Source: Myxococcus xanthus (GTDB taxonomy: Bacteria; Myxococcota; Myxococcia; Myxococcales; Myxococcaceae). From it: a DNA stretch of 64,000 nt. The stretch covers positions 499,001 through 563,000 of the forward strand of contig NZ_CP017174.1 of the NCBI RefSeq assembly GCF_006402735.1, written 5' to 3'. The notes beneath the pieces are model-generated. The model did not search any database. It had not been told where the DNA came from and saw only the letters and a list, made by a program, of their open reading frames with translations. Shown here one piece after another: positions 27,767 through 36,398 of this stretch (its first letter is position 1; each line of letters starts with the position of its first letter). Both the position numbers and the translations under genes were made by a program.

Positions 27767-28712
27767 GCAGCGCTTCCACCATGGGCACGCAGCTCGCCTC
27801 GCCCTTGCCGGCGATGGCGTAGGCCGTGCCGTGGTCGGGAGACGTGCGCGGCACGGGCAGGCCCAGCGTCACGTTCACCGTGCGCTCGAAGTCCAGCGCC
27901 TTGGCCGGGATGAGCCCCTGGTCGTGGTACATGGCCAGCACCGCGTCGTAGCGCGCGCCCACCTGGTCTGGCTTCGCGAAGAGCCCGTCCGCGGGGATGG
28001 GCCCATGCGCGTCCACCCGGGCCGCGCGGGCCTTGCGGATGGCGGGGCCAATCACCTCCACCTCTTCGCGTCCCAGCAGTCCACCTTCGCCCGCGTGCGG
28101 GTTGAGCCCCAGCACGGCGATGCGCGGCTTGTGGCCCACCACCGGCTCCAGGCCGCGCGACAGCAGCTTGAGCTGCGCTGTCAGCCCGTCCACGGTGAGC
28201 AGGCGCGGCAGGTCCGCCAGGGGAACGTGGTTGGTGGCGAGCGCCACGCGCACGCGAGGCCCATCCATCAACATCATCACGTCCACGCCGAAGGCCTCCG
28301 CCAGCACCTCGGTGTGGCCCATGAAGGGGATGCCCGCGCGGGAAATCTGCTCCTTCGACACGGGCGCGGTGCACAGCGCGTCCACGCGTCCGGCCCGCAT
28401 CGCGTCGATGGCCGCCGTCACGAAGGCGTACTGCGCGCGGCCGCCCTCGCGCGAGGGCTTTCCGGGCACGCGGTCCTTCTCCGCGAGCCGCGTCACCTCC
28501 ACCACGGTGGGGCCTTCCACGCGGCCCAGGGCGGAGGGCTCCACGCGGGCATAGCGGCGGAGGGCGGGGAAGCGCGCCAGCGTGGGCCCGTCCCCGAAGA
28601 TGATGGGGACGAGCACCTTGCGCACGGAGGGCTTCGTCAGGGCCGCGGCCGTCACCTCCGGCCCGATGCCGGACACGTCCCCCAGGGAGATTCCGACGAG
28701 CGGAAGGCCCAC
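27672..28712 (-). CDS. pdxA: 4-hydroxythreonine-4-phosphate dehydrogenase
   Basis: A 346-residue enzyme of the pyridoxal 5'-phosphate pathway (DXP-dependent). Family motifs include GISLGDVSGIGPEVT, GHTEVLAE and the metal/NAD region LNPHAGEGG, YHDQGLIP and TSPDHGTAYAIAGKG. It oxidises 4-phosphohydroxy-L-threonine with NAD. It starts five bases after the surA stop, the same surA-pdxA linkage known from enterobacteria. Confidence 0.9.
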   Translation of the reverse strand: MGLPLVGISLGDVSGIGPEVTAAALTKPSVRKVLVPIIFGDGPTLARFPALRRYARVEPSALGRVEGPTVVEVTRLAEKDRVPGKPSREGGRAQYAFVTAAIDAMRAGRVDALCTAPVSKEQISRAGIPFMGHTEVLAEAFGVDVMMLMDGPRVRVALATNHVPLADLPRLLTVDGLTAQLKLLSRGLEPVVGHKPRIAVLGLNPHAGEGGLLGREEVEVIGPAIRKARAARVDAHGPIPADGLFAKPDQVGARYDAVLAMYHDQGLIPAKALDFERTVNVTLGLPVPRTSPDHGTAYAIAGKGEASCVPMVEALLKAAQLAGARLAHQSTGRRARPGPLRPSRGR

Positions 28713-28717
28713 GGCGG

Positions 28718-29695
28718 CTACAGCTTCACGTCGACGTTGGCCTTCTGCCGCAGCTCCTGCACGTACTGGTCGAGGAACTTCTCCGTCTTCTCCTGGAGCA
28801 GCTTGCCCTCCAGCTTGGAGCGCATCTCCTCGTAGGACTCTGCGGCCACTGAGCGGCGCTCCTCCACCTTCAGCACGTGCCAGCCGAAGTTGGTGCGCAC
28901 CGGCTCACTGACGCCGCCCTCAGGGAGGCCGAACGCGGCCTTCTCGAAGGCCGCGACCATGACGCCACGCTTGAACCAGCCCAGGTCACCGCCGTCCGCG
29001 GCGCTGGGGCCTTCGCTGCGGGCGCGGGCCAACGAGGCGAAGTCCATGCCCGGCCGACGCGCTTCCGTGGCGATGGCCTCCGCCCGCTTCTTGGCGGCTT
29101 CCACCTGCTCCGCCGTGGCCTTGGCGTCCACCTGCACCAGGATGTGGCGCGCGTGGACCTCCGAGTCACCGCTCTCCATGCGCGTGTACTGCGTGTACGC
29201 GGCCTTGAGGTCCTCCTCGGTGATTTTCACCTGGGGACCCACCTTCATGCGCAGCAGGCGGTCACGCAGGATGCGCTTGCGCATCATGTCCCGGTAGGTG
29301 GCCATGGTGAGGCCTTCACCCAGCAGGAGCTGCTCGAACTGCGCGGGGTCGGTGATGTTGTTCTGCTGGCGCACGTCCGCCACCAGCTCATCCACCTCCG
29401 CCTCGGTGGCGGTGATGCCCAGCTGCGCGATTTCGGACTCCATCAGCTTCTCGCCGATGAGGGTGTCCAGGGCCGTCTTCATCAGCTGCAGCCGCTGCTC
29501 GCCGCGCTTGCGCGGATCCGGGTCGTTGACGCGGGCCATCTCCGGCGCCGCGCGCTGCTGCACCTCGGACAGCGCGATGATGTCGCGGTTCACCACCGCG
29601 GCCACCTTGTCCACCAGCTCCGCGTGCGCCACGCCGCCGCTGCCCAGGAGCGCCACCGCCGCGATTGCCGCCACCAGCTTCTTCATTCCCGCCAT
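28718..29695 (-). CDS. surA: SurA-like periplasmic chaperone/peptidyl-prolyl isomerase
   Basis: A 325-residue exported protein: signal peptide (MKKLVAAIAAVALLGSGGVAHA), a SurA N-terminal chaperone region (VVNRDIIALSEV and the helices to about residue 160), and one parvulin rotamase domain (HARHILVQ ... GGDLGWFKRG ... FGWHVLKVEER). E. coli SurA has two parvulin domains; here there is one, as in many deltaproteobacterial relatives. It helps outer-membrane protein folding. A start nine bases downstream (MKK) is equally plausible. Confidence 0.85.
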   Translation of the reverse strand: MAGMKKLVAAIAAVALLGSGGVAHAELVDKVAAVVNRDIIALSEVQQRAAPEMARVNDPDPRKRGEQRLQLMKTALDTLIGEKLMESEIAQLGITATEAEVDELVADVRQQNNITDPAQFEQLLLGEGLTMATYRDMMRKRILRDRLLRMKVGPQVKITEEDLKAAYTQYTRMESGDSEVHARHILVQVDAKATAEQVEAAKKRAEAIATEARRPGMDFASLARARSEGPSAADGGDLGWFKRGVMVAAFEKAAFGLPEGGVSEPVRTNFGWHVLKVEERRSVAAESYEEMRSKLEGKLLQEKTEKFLDQYVQELRQKANVDVKL

Positions 29696-29750
29696 CCTTC
29701 CGTACCACCCCGGGCGCGTCCAACCGCCGCCCCGGTCTTCGATTCCGTCG

Positions 29751-30749
29751 TCACTCCGCCGTCGCCTGCTGGGGCGCTGGACGCCCGCGGATGGCCTGCA
29801 ACGTGGCCTCGTTCACCTGGACCTGCGCCTTCTGCCGCAGCTCCTGTTCGAACGTCTCCTGCGCCTGCGACCGCTTCTGCTCCAGCAGCTTGCCCTCCAC
29901 CAGCGCACGTACTTCCGCGAACTCCCGCTTGCGCGCCGGCTTGCGCTCCAGCACGCGGAACAGGTGGAAGCCGTACTCGGTGGACACCACGTCCGAAACC
30001 TGCCCCACCCCCAGCTTGAATACCACCTCGTCGAAGGCGGGCGGCATCTGCCCCCGGGGGAAGAACCCCAGGTCGCCTCCCACCTTGGCGTCCGCGCTGA
30101 GCGAATACCTGCGCGCCAGGTCCGCGAACTTCTTGCCGGACTTGAGCTGGGTTTGCAGCCGCCGTGCCTCGTCCAGGCCCTTCACCACGATTTGCGCGGC
30201 GTGCACCTGCTCGGGCTCGTGGAAGTCCTTCTCATGCGCGCCGTACCAGGCCCGCAGTTCTTCTTCAGTCACCGCCACGCGCGAATAGACATGGCTGGCG
30301 AACAGCTTTTCGATGGTCAGCCGGCTTGCTTCCCGCGAGCGCAGCTCCGCCATGGAGAGCTGCCCCTGGGCCAGGACCTCGTTGAAGTTGCCCGCCGGAT
30401 AGTCCCCGGACAGCCGCAGCACCCCCCGGTCCACCTCCTCCGGGGTGACGGTGACGTTGTGCTTGCGCGCCTCCTGCAGCAGCAGCATCCGGTGGATGTA
30501 CGTGTCGAGGAGCGCGCGCTTGAAGGGCTCCACGTCCTCCAAGGTGCGCTGGGACACGTCCGTCAGCGCCAGCTCGCGCCACAGCTCCTGTTCGAAGTCC
30601 GCCCGGCTGAGCACCTCGCCGTTGACGCTGGCGACCACCAGGGCCTCCGGCGTCTCCATCACGGGCTTGGTGCAGGCGGGCATGCCCACCCCCGCGGCCA
30701 GGGCGATGGCGAGTGGGACCAGGAAGGCGCGGGTGGGAGAAAAGCGCAT
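29751..30749 (-). CDS. PrsA/PpiD-like peptidyl-prolyl isomerase lipoprotein
   Basis: A 332-residue lipoprotein (lipobox around GMPAC at residue 25 or so) with a SurA_N-like helical region (VNGEVLSRADFEQEL) and a parvulin domain (VHAAQIVVKG ... LGFFPRGQMPPAFDEV ... YGFHLFRVLER). It is the first of three co-directional genes with surA and pdxA, with a 55-base gap to surA. It probably assists export and folding in the periplasm. The ATG at 30749 gives a normal lipoprotein signal. Confidence 0.8.
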   Translation of the reverse strand: MRFSPTRAFLVPLAIALAAGVGMPACTKPVMETPEALVVASVNGEVLSRADFEQELWRELALTDVSQRTLEDVEPFKRALLDTYIHRMLLLQEARKHNVTVTPEEVDRGVLRLSGDYPAGNFNEVLAQGQLSMAELRSREASRLTIEKLFASHVYSRVAVTEEELRAWYGAHEKDFHEPEQVHAAQIVVKGLDEARRLQTQLKSGKKFADLARRYSLSADAKVGGDLGFFPRGQMPPAFDEVVFKLGVGQVSDVVSTEYGFHLFRVLERKPARKREFAEVRALVEGKLLEQKRSQAQETFEQELRQKAQVQVNEATLQAIRGRPAPQQATAE

Positions 30750-30855
30750 GCGCGGGGCCTCGTGAGGGGGAGGGCTCCAGATTGGCAAGCCGTCAGTCAT
30801 GGCGCGAGGCCCGTTCCGGTAGCACGCCGGGCAGGGCCGGACAACCTCACCGGGC

Positions 30856-31908
30856 CTACGGCTGCGTCGCGTGTGCGGAGAGGAACGCCTCCACCAGGGG
30901 GAAGATTTCGTCCGGGGCCCGGCGGCCCAGGACCAGGTCCGCGTGCCCGTAGTCCGCCCCGAAGCCGTGGGCCTTGCCGGCGACGAGGACCTTCACCGGC
31001 CCGCCCAGGTACTCCTTGGCGCGCGCCACCGCCATGGGCGGGGCCAGCAGGTCCTTGCTGCCCGCCAGCAGCAGGAAGGGGATGGTCACCCGGGGCAGGG
31101 ACTCGCGGTAGTCGAACTCGCCGTTGTAGGACGTGAAGCGGTTGGTGGTGATCCACCGCGCGAACTGGCGCCCCACGCCGCCGGCGATGTCGGCGGGCAC
31201 GTTGGCCAGCGCGCGCCGCACCACCTCCGTCTCCATGTTCTCCGCCAGCATCATGTAGCGGCTCATGGGCCCCGGCGGCGCGCCGAACAGGGCGATGCTG
31301 GTGACGCGGCTGGTGGGGATGACTCGCAGCTTCAGCACCGGCTCCACCTTCTGGATGAAGGTGCGCAGGCCCGGCTGCACCGCGAAGGTGAAGGGGCTGC
31401 CCAGGGTCACGGCCGCCCGCACGGGCGCCTGCGGCGTCTTCGCCAGGTGGGCGTAGAGCATCAGCCCGCCCTTGGAATGACCAACCCAGAGCACTTCCTT
31501 CGCACCTGTGGACAAGACGGTACGCACCGCGGTGCGCACGTCATGCTCGGCCTGGTCGTCGAAGTTGAAATCCGGGCAGTCGCCCGCCAGCCCCCGGCCC
31601 CGCAGCTCCAGCACCCAGGTCTCGAAGCCGGCGCGGGCAAGGTAGCGGGCCAGGCTGTACTGCTCGTCGAAGTCCATGTGGAAGCGGTTGGCCCCCAGCC
31701 CGTGGCAGAGGATGACGGGCTGGGCGAAGCGCTTCTCGCCTCGGGCGTGGTAGCGGCCCAGGGCAATGGAGGCCCCGTCGTCCGTGGGCACCCGGTACAG
31801 CTCGTCCGGGCGGAAGGTGAGCGTCAGCAGCCCCTCCTTCCCGCGCACCATCGTTCGCGAAAAGAGGTCCGCCATCCGGCCCAACCGTGCCACCTGTCGA
31901 CGAGTCAC
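30856..31908 (-). CDS. alpha/beta-hydrolase (lipase-like)
   Basis: A 350-residue alpha/beta hydrolase. The oxyanion-hole region is LCHGLGANRFHMDF, the nucleophile elbow is GHSKGG, and the likely acid and base are the aspartate in GSKDLLAP and the histidine in DYGHADLVLG, the order found in lysosomal/gastric acid-lipase-like enzymes. No signal peptide was seen. It probably hydrolyses lipid esters. Confidence 0.8.
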   Translation of the reverse strand: MTRRQVARLGRMADLFSRTMVRGKEGLLTLTFRPDELYRVPTDDGASIALGRYHARGEKRFAQPVILCHGLGANRFHMDFDEQYSLARYLARAGFETWVLELRGRGLAGDCPDFNFDDQAEHDVRTAVRTVLSTGAKEVLWVGHSKGGLMLYAHLAKTPQAPVRAAVTLGSPFTFAVQPGLRTFIQKVEPVLKLRVIPTSRVTSIALFGAPPGPMSRYMMLAENMETEVVRRALANVPADIAGGVGRQFARWITTNRFTSYNGEFDYRESLPRVTIPFLLLAGSKDLLAPPMAVARAKEYLGGPVKVLVAGKAHGFGADYGHADLVLGRRAPDEIFPLVEAFLSAHATQP

Positions 31909-32019
31909 GTCGCCAGTCTAAGCCGGACCGCGGGGCCATGCCGTGTTCATTGGTGAGCAAGCACCTGCCCGGCAGGACTGTTGCAGGGAGATGTAGGCAA
32001 CGACTCGGAGGGCGTGGCA

Positions 32020-32322
32020 ATGCGGCGGAAACAGGCTTGGAAGGAAGTGTGGTCCTCCCTTATCGCCACCGTTTTTCCCACGGATACCCTTCTGGCGGCC
32101 CTTCGGAAGATGGAGCGGCACCAGGTGCGGTTGTTGGGCGTGGTGGGTGAGGGGGGAGGGTTGTTGGGGTTGGTCAGCGAGGAGCACATCCTCGCGGCTT
32201 GGAGGGGAGATCCGCTGGCGCCGGTGTCCGGCGTCATGGCGCGGGCGGGGGCTCCCGGAGAGGCGCGGGCGGGGGGGCGGCGGTTGCGGCTCCAGGGCGC
32301 CCAGCCTCACGGCGCTGGGTGA
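32020..32322 (+). CDS. single CBS-like domain protein
   Basis: About 100 residues. FPTDTLLAALRKMERHQVRLL, GVVGEGGGLLGLVSEEHIL and SGVMARAG form one CBS motif with the usual 'V-x-x-[DE]-x-x-x-L-G-x-[VI]-[ST]' turn. A single CBS unit would need to dimerise to bind nucleotide. GGAGGG precedes the ATG. The C-terminal residues are Gly/Arg-rich and unlikely to be folded. Confidence 0.6.
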   Translation: MRRKQAWKEVWSSLIATVFPTDTLLAALRKMERHQVRLLGVVGEGGGLLGLVSEEHILAAWRGDPLAPVSGVMARAGAPGEARAGGRRLRLQGAQPHGAG

Positions 32323-32347
32323 GACGGCGGTCCCCGGGGGCGGTAGA

Positions 32348-32620
32348 GTGCGGCACGCCGTGCCGGACGAATCGCCCTCGTGGACTGTCTACATCCTGCG
32401 CTGCCGTGACGGCACGCTGTACACCGGCGCCACCAACAACCTGGAGCGCCGGCTGGCCACCCATGGCCGGGGGCGCGGGGCGGCGTACACGCGGGCGCGG
32501 CTGCCCGTCACCCTGGTGTGGAGCGAGGCCGCGGGGGACCGCGGCGCGGCGCTCCGGCGGGAGGCCGCCATCAAGCGGCTGTCTCGAGCGGAGAAGCTGC
32601 GCATGTTGGGGCGCCCCTGA
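32348..32620 (+). CDS. GIY-YIG nuclease-domain protein (UPF0213/YhbQ-like)
   Basis: About 90 residues. The GIY-YIG core appears as WTVYILRCRDGTLYTGATNN with the conserved arginine in LERRLATHGRG and glutamate in LRREAAIKRLSRAEK. This is the small stand-alone YhbQ-like group, thought to act on damaged DNA. GTG at 32348 follows a GGGGGCGG site; another GTG at 32360 is possible. Confidence 0.75.
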   Translation: MRHAVPDESPSWTVYILRCRDGTLYTGATNNLERRLATHGRGRGAAYTRARLPVTLVWSEAAGDRGAALRREAAIKRLSRAEKLRMLGRP

Positions 32621-32702
32621 GCGCTGGTGGCACGCCAGTGGGGCAATACCTCTCCCGATACAGGCGCGTTACTCTGGCGCCACCATCCAAAGGGGCCGGT
32701 TC

Positions 32703-33086
32703 ATGTCTCACTCGTACTCGAAAGTGTTCGGGGCGCTGGTGCTGTTGGGGCTTGGTGTGTCCTGCCGGGCCAATCACGCTCCCAAGGTCTCCACGGGGCC
32801 TCGGCCTTCGCCGCAGGTCGTCGCGGCGGGAGGCGTGGTGTCCTTCGTCTTCGAGGTCGAAGACCCGGACGGGGATTCCATGACCTTCCAATGGCAGCAG
32901 CTCCCCGCGGAGCCCGCGGGCACCTTCAGCGACGCGACTGCGCGCAACCCCACGTGGGTGGCGCCCGAGGTGTCGGAGACGACGACCTTCGCCATCATGG
33001 TCACCGTGGAGGACAGCGAGGGCGATGGCATCATGGCCCAGGGGCCGGGCGTCATCGTCCATGCGGCGGCGTCCCAGGCGCCCTGA
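32703..33086 (+). CDS. Ig/PKD-like lipoprotein
   Basis: A 127-residue lipoprotein (signal ending LGLGVSC) with one beta-sandwich domain: VVSFVFEVEDPDGDSMTFQW, NPTWVAPEVSETTTFAIMVTVEDSEGD. This is the pattern of PKD/Ig-like repeats of myxobacterial surface proteins. Convergent with the next gene, 17 bases apart. Confidence 0.65.
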   Translation: MSHSYSKVFGALVLLGLGVSCRANHAPKVSTGPRPSPQVVAAGGVVSFVFEVEDPDGDSMTFQWQQLPAEPAGTFSDATARNPTWVAPEVSETTTFAIMVTVEDSEGDGIMAQGPGVIVHAAASQAP

Positions 33087-33103
33087 GCGCCGCGGGCCGC
33101 GCG

Positions 33104-33418
33104 TCAGGCGGTGGCGCGCGGCTCCGTGGGGGGCGGCGTCTGGCCGGCCTGCATCCGGGCCTTCCGGTGTGAGCGGCGCACGACGACCACGCCCAGGATG
33201 AGGAAGAGGCCGGCGCCCACGCCCCCGCCGATGACCTGGTACGAAATCAGGTCCGCGGACGTCTTGCGGACGACCTCGGGCAGGTTGCACATCGTCTGGG
33301 TGGCGTAGGGCGTCTCGTTGTACCAGCCCAGGTAGTTGGGCCCCAACCAGGAGGCGACCACGAAGCCCAGCAGGGCGCCCGCGAGGATGAAGTTGAGCAG
33401 CGTCTTGGCGGCGTTCAT
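33104..33418 (-). CDS. small membrane protein
   Basis: A 104-residue protein with two membrane helices (about residues 7-25 and 60-82) separated by a short loop with a single cysteine, and a basic, proline-rich cytoplasmic tail. No family recognised. Divergent from the next plus-strand gene by about 40 bases. Confidence 0.6.
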   Translation of the reverse strand: MNAAKTLLNFILAGALLGFVVASWLGPNYLGWYNETPYATQTMCNLPEVVRKTSADLISYQVIGGGVGAGLFLILGVVVVRRSHRKARMQAGQTPPPTEPRATA

Positions 33419-33459
33419 CGGCAGGCACCTCGGCTGGTTGACGTCGGGGCGTGCTTAAT

Positions 33460-33789
33460 ATGCGCACGCCAGCGCCGCAAAGCGTGGAACGTGTTAAGGG
33501 GGAGGACGTGCCGCTGCTCCCGCTCGCCATCCTGTTCGCCGCTCTCGCGCTGGGCTGCGCCGCTACCCTGCTCGTCCACGCCTTCCGGCGGAGCGTGGGC
33601 ACGGGGGTGATGGTGCTGCTGATTCCCTGCTACATGCTCTTCTACGCCTTCAGCCAGTTCGAGCACCGGCGCAAGGGCCTCATCGTCGCGGGCTTCATGG
33701 CCAGCACCGTGCTGGCCGCCGTGTTCCTGGGACTGGGCCTGCACAGCCTTTCGGCGCTGGCCTCGCGCACCCCGCCCACGGGCTTCTGA
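33460..33789 (+). CDS. small three-helix membrane protein
   Basis: About 109 residues with three hydrophobic helices (LLPLAILFAALALGCAATLL, MVLLIPCYMLFYAF, LIVAGFMASTVLAAVFLGLG). No family recognised. GTG codons upstream (33451) and downstream are alternative starts. Followed after 16 bases by the B-box zinc-finger gene. Confidence 0.55.
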   Translation: MRTPAPQSVERVKGEDVPLLPLAILFAALALGCAATLLVHAFRRSVGTGVMVLLIPCYMLFYAFSQFEHRRKGLIVAGFMASTVLAAVFLGLGLHSLSALASRTPPTGF

Positions 33790-33805
33790 CGGCGGGGCGC
33801 CCGGC

Positions 33806-34243
33806 GTGGAAGGCCGCGTGCGGACCCCCGTCGGCGCCGTCTGCGCCACCCACCCGGACGAGGCCGCGGTGGCCACGTGCGCGCGCTGCGGCGGCTTCCT
33901 GTGCGGGGACTGCACGGAGCTGGCGGGCGAAACGCCCTACTGCGCGCCCTGCGTGGCGGTGCTGCGCAGGGAGGCGCGTCCGTCGCGGGTGATTCAGGTG
34001 GCGCTGGGGCTCAACGTGGCGGGCCTGGTGTGTCTGCCGTGCTCGCTGGCGTTGCCGCTGCCCACGCTGGTGGCGGGGTTGGCCGGCGTGGTGCTGGGCC
34101 CGCGGGAGCTGCGGCGCATTGCCCGGGGAGAGGGCGCCGAGCGCGGGCGGACCCTGGCGCGGGTGACCACGGGGCTCGGCTGGGTGAACCTGGGGCTGGC
34201 CTCGAGCTGGCTGGCCGTCGTGTTCTGGGGCTTCGGGCCTTGA
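33806..34243 (+). CDS. B-box-type zinc finger membrane protein
   Basis: A 145-residue protein. The N-terminal zinc finger has C-x2-H...C-x2-C...C-x2-C...C-x2-C spacing (CATH, CARC, CGDC, CAPC), the bacterial B-box-like form. Then come two hydrophobic segments (about 65-92 and 122-143) with a basic RELRRIARGEG loop, typical of DUF4190-like membrane proteins. It starts at GTG. Role unknown; such fusions are common in myxobacteria. Confidence 0.65.
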   Translation: MEGRVRTPVGAVCATHPDEAAVATCARCGGFLCGDCTELAGETPYCAPCVAVLRREARPSRVIQVALGLNVAGLVCLPCSLALPLPTLVAGLAGVVLGPRELRRIARGEGAERGRTLARVTTGLGWVNLGLASSWLAVVFWGFGP

Positions 34244-34259
34244 GGGCCGGGCGCCGCGC

Positions 34260-34952
34260 TCACACGCCGCGCGCGTTCGGGTCCCACATGTACTTGTGCA
34301 TCTGCAGCTGGAAGCGCACGGCGAGCCTGTCCTCGATGACCCACTCGGCGAGCTCGCGCGGGTGGAGCTTGTCGAACACGGTGGAGAACAGGCTGCCGTA
34401 GGGCTTCTGGAGCAGCTGGTGCTCGGCGATGAGCGCCTTGGCCCAGTCGTAGTCCTCGCGCGAGCCGATGACGAACTTCAGCTCGTCGTTGGCGTTCATC
34501 GACGTGAAGTTGCGGTAGTCGTTGCGCAGGTGCTCGCCCGAGGAGGGCGTCTTCATGTCGACGATTTTGTGCACCGCCGGAGGCACCAGCCGCACGTCGA
34601 TGGCGCCGCTCGTCTCCAGCAGCACCTTGAAGCCGGCGTCGAGCAGCGCCTCCATCAGCGGGTAGACGCCGGGCTGGAGCAGGGGCTCGCCGCCGGTGAC
34701 TTCCACCATGGGCGTGCGCAGGCCCTGCACCTCGCTGACGATGTCCGCGATTTTCCGGCGCGCGCCGCCGTGGAAGGCGAACTCGCTGTCGCAGTAGGTG
34801 CAGCGCAGGTGGCAGCCCGTGAGGCGGATGAAGGCGCACAGCAGCCCGGCGTGGGAGGACTCACCCTGGACGCTGAGGTAGATTTCCTTCACCACCACGG
34901 AGTCCGCGGTGGGGACGCGTCGGGGCTCGATATGTGGGCGCGCTGCGGGCAT
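34260..34952 (-). CDS. queE: 7-carboxy-7-deazaguanine synthase
   Basis: A 230-residue radical SAM enzyme of queuosine and deazapurine synthesis. The cluster motif is C-x3-C-x2-C in CHLRCTYCDS, followed by the SAM motif TGGEPLLQ. It turns 6-carboxytetrahydropterin into 7-carboxy-7-deazaguanine. Other que genes are not adjacent in this window. Confidence 0.9.
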   Translation of the reverse strand: MPAARPHIEPRRVPTADSVVVKEIYLSVQGESSHAGLLCAFIRLTGCHLRCTYCDSEFAFHGGARRKIADIVSEVQGLRTPMVEVTGGEPLLQPGVYPLMEALLDAGFKVLLETSGAIDVRLVPPAVHKIVDMKTPSSGEHLRNDYRNFTSMNANDELKFVIGSREDYDWAKALIAEHQLLQKPYGSLFSTVFDKLHPRELAEWVIEDRLAVRFQLQMHKYMWDPNARGV

Positions 34953-35041
34953 GGCTTCTTTGTTGATTCGGGGGAGGGGCGCTTCAACCCCAACCTACCG
35001 CGCCAGGTCAAGCGCGGCCTGTTGCCTCGCCTGAGGAGGGG

Positions 35042-35875
35042 TCAAGGGGCGGCGGGGCCCTTCACGCGCTCGACGAAGGCGTCGATGAGCTTCCGGGCAA
35101 TGCTGAGCTTCGGGGGGATGCGCGGCAGGTTGTCCGGGCTGAACCAGTGGGCCTCGGAGATTTCCTTCTGGTCCACGGTGATTTCGCCGCCCGCGTATTC
35201 GGCGGTGAAGCCCACCATCAGCGAGCGGCCGAAGGGCCACGGCTGCGAGCCGAAGTAGCGGATGTTCTTCACGTCGATGCCGACTTCCTCCTTCACCTCG
35301 CGCGCCACGCACTCCTCCAGCGACTCCCCCGGCTCCACGAAGCCGGCGAGCGTGCTGAACATGGGCTCTGGGAATTGGGCGTTGTGCGCCAGCAGCATCG
35401 TGTCGCCGCGGGTGATGAGGACGATGATGGCGGGGGCGAGGCGGGGATAGAAGGGCGTCTTGTCCACCGGGCAGCGGCGGGCGCGCTCACCCGGAACCAA
35501 CAGGGTGGGTTCGCCGCAGCGGCCGCAGAAGCGGTGGGTGAGGTCCCACTCGACAATCGCGAGCGCGCGGCCCGCCACGGCGAAGCGGGCGTCATCCACT
35601 CGCTTGAAGAGCGAGCGGGCGGCGACAGCCTTGTAGCCTTCCGGCGGGACGAAGTCCTGGGTGAACCCCGCCGCGTAGCAGTCCACGCCGTCCAGCGCTC
35701 CCAGGTAGTGCGCGGCGGCGGCGAGCTCCGGGAAGGCCGCGCCGGTGGGAATGGCGACGCCGTCCGCATGCTCGTGGACGAGCACGTCCATGCCCCGGGC
35801 GAGGAAGAGCAGGGCGCCCTCGCGGGGCCGGTCGGGCGGGGTGTGGTCGGGGACGAAGAGGGGGGCGGAGCTCAC
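35042..35875 (-). CDS. nudC: NADH pyrophosphatase / NAD-cap hydrolase
   Basis: A 277-residue Nudix protein with a central zinc ribbon (CGRCG ... RRCPVDK) and a Nudix box GFVEPGESLEECVAREVKEEVG, followed by the SQPWPF signature specific to NudC. It hydrolyses NADH and removes NAD caps from RNA. Length is normal. Confidence 0.9.
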   Translation of the reverse strand: MSSAPLFVPDHTPPDRPREGALLFLARGMDVLVHEHADGVAIPTGAAFPELAAAAHYLGALDGVDCYAAGFTQDFVPPEGYKAVAARSLFKRVDDARFAVAGRALAIVEWDLTHRFCGRCGEPTLLVPGERARRCPVDKTPFYPRLAPAIIVLITRGDTMLLAHNAQFPEPMFSTLAGFVEPGESLEECVAREVKEEVGIDVKNIRYFGSQPWPFGRSLMVGFTAEYAGGEITVDQKEISEAHWFSPDNLPRIPPKLSIARKLIDAFVERVKGPAAP

Positions 35876-35947
35876 GGGGCCACACTAACGGGCCCGGGCC
35901 GGGTGTGCAGGCGTTGCGTGAGCTTCGGGCCTGGGATGGCGGTGGGC

Positions 35948-36334
35948 TCAGCTGTCCTTCTGGATGAGCTCGACCTTGTAGCCGTCCGGGTCCTCGACGA
36001 AGGCGATGACGGTGGTGCCGTGCTTCATGGGGCCGGGCTCGCGGACCACCTTGCCACCGGCCTGCCGGATGGCCTCGCACGTGCCGTGGATGTCACTGAC
36101 GCCCAACGCGATGTGCCCATAGGCCGTGCCGAGCTCGTACTTCTCGACGCCCCAGTTGTGCGTGAGCTCCAAGGCGGGGTGGGTGTCCTCGGGGCCGAAG
36201 CCCACGAAGGCCAGGGTGAACTTGCCGTCGGGGTAGTCGTGACGGCGCAGCAACTTCATGCCGATGACCCGGGTGTAGAAGTCGAGCGAGCGCTCGAGGT
36301 CACCGACGCGGAGCATGGTGTGCAGGATTCGCAT
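35948..36334 (-). CDS. gloA: lactoylglutathione lyase (glyoxalase I)
   Basis: A 128-residue vicinal-oxygen-chelate protein: [25 protein letters not shown] at the start, then [18 protein letters not shown] and [12 protein letters not shown], which carry the metal ligands H, E, H, E. It isomerises the methylglyoxal-glutathione hemithioacetal. Typical nickel/cobalt-type short form. Confidence 0.9.
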   Translation of the reverse strand: MRILHTMLRVGDLERSLDFYTRVIGMKLLRRHDYPDGKFTLAFVGFGPEDTHPALELTHNWGVEKYELGTAYGHIALGVSDIHGTCEAIRQAGGKVVREPGPMKHGTTVIAFVEDPDGYKVELIQKDS

Positions 36335-36398
36335 GCGGGCTTCATAACGCCATCATCGCGTCGCGTCATGCGTCCCCGCCGCCCGCTGCCCCGGAGAC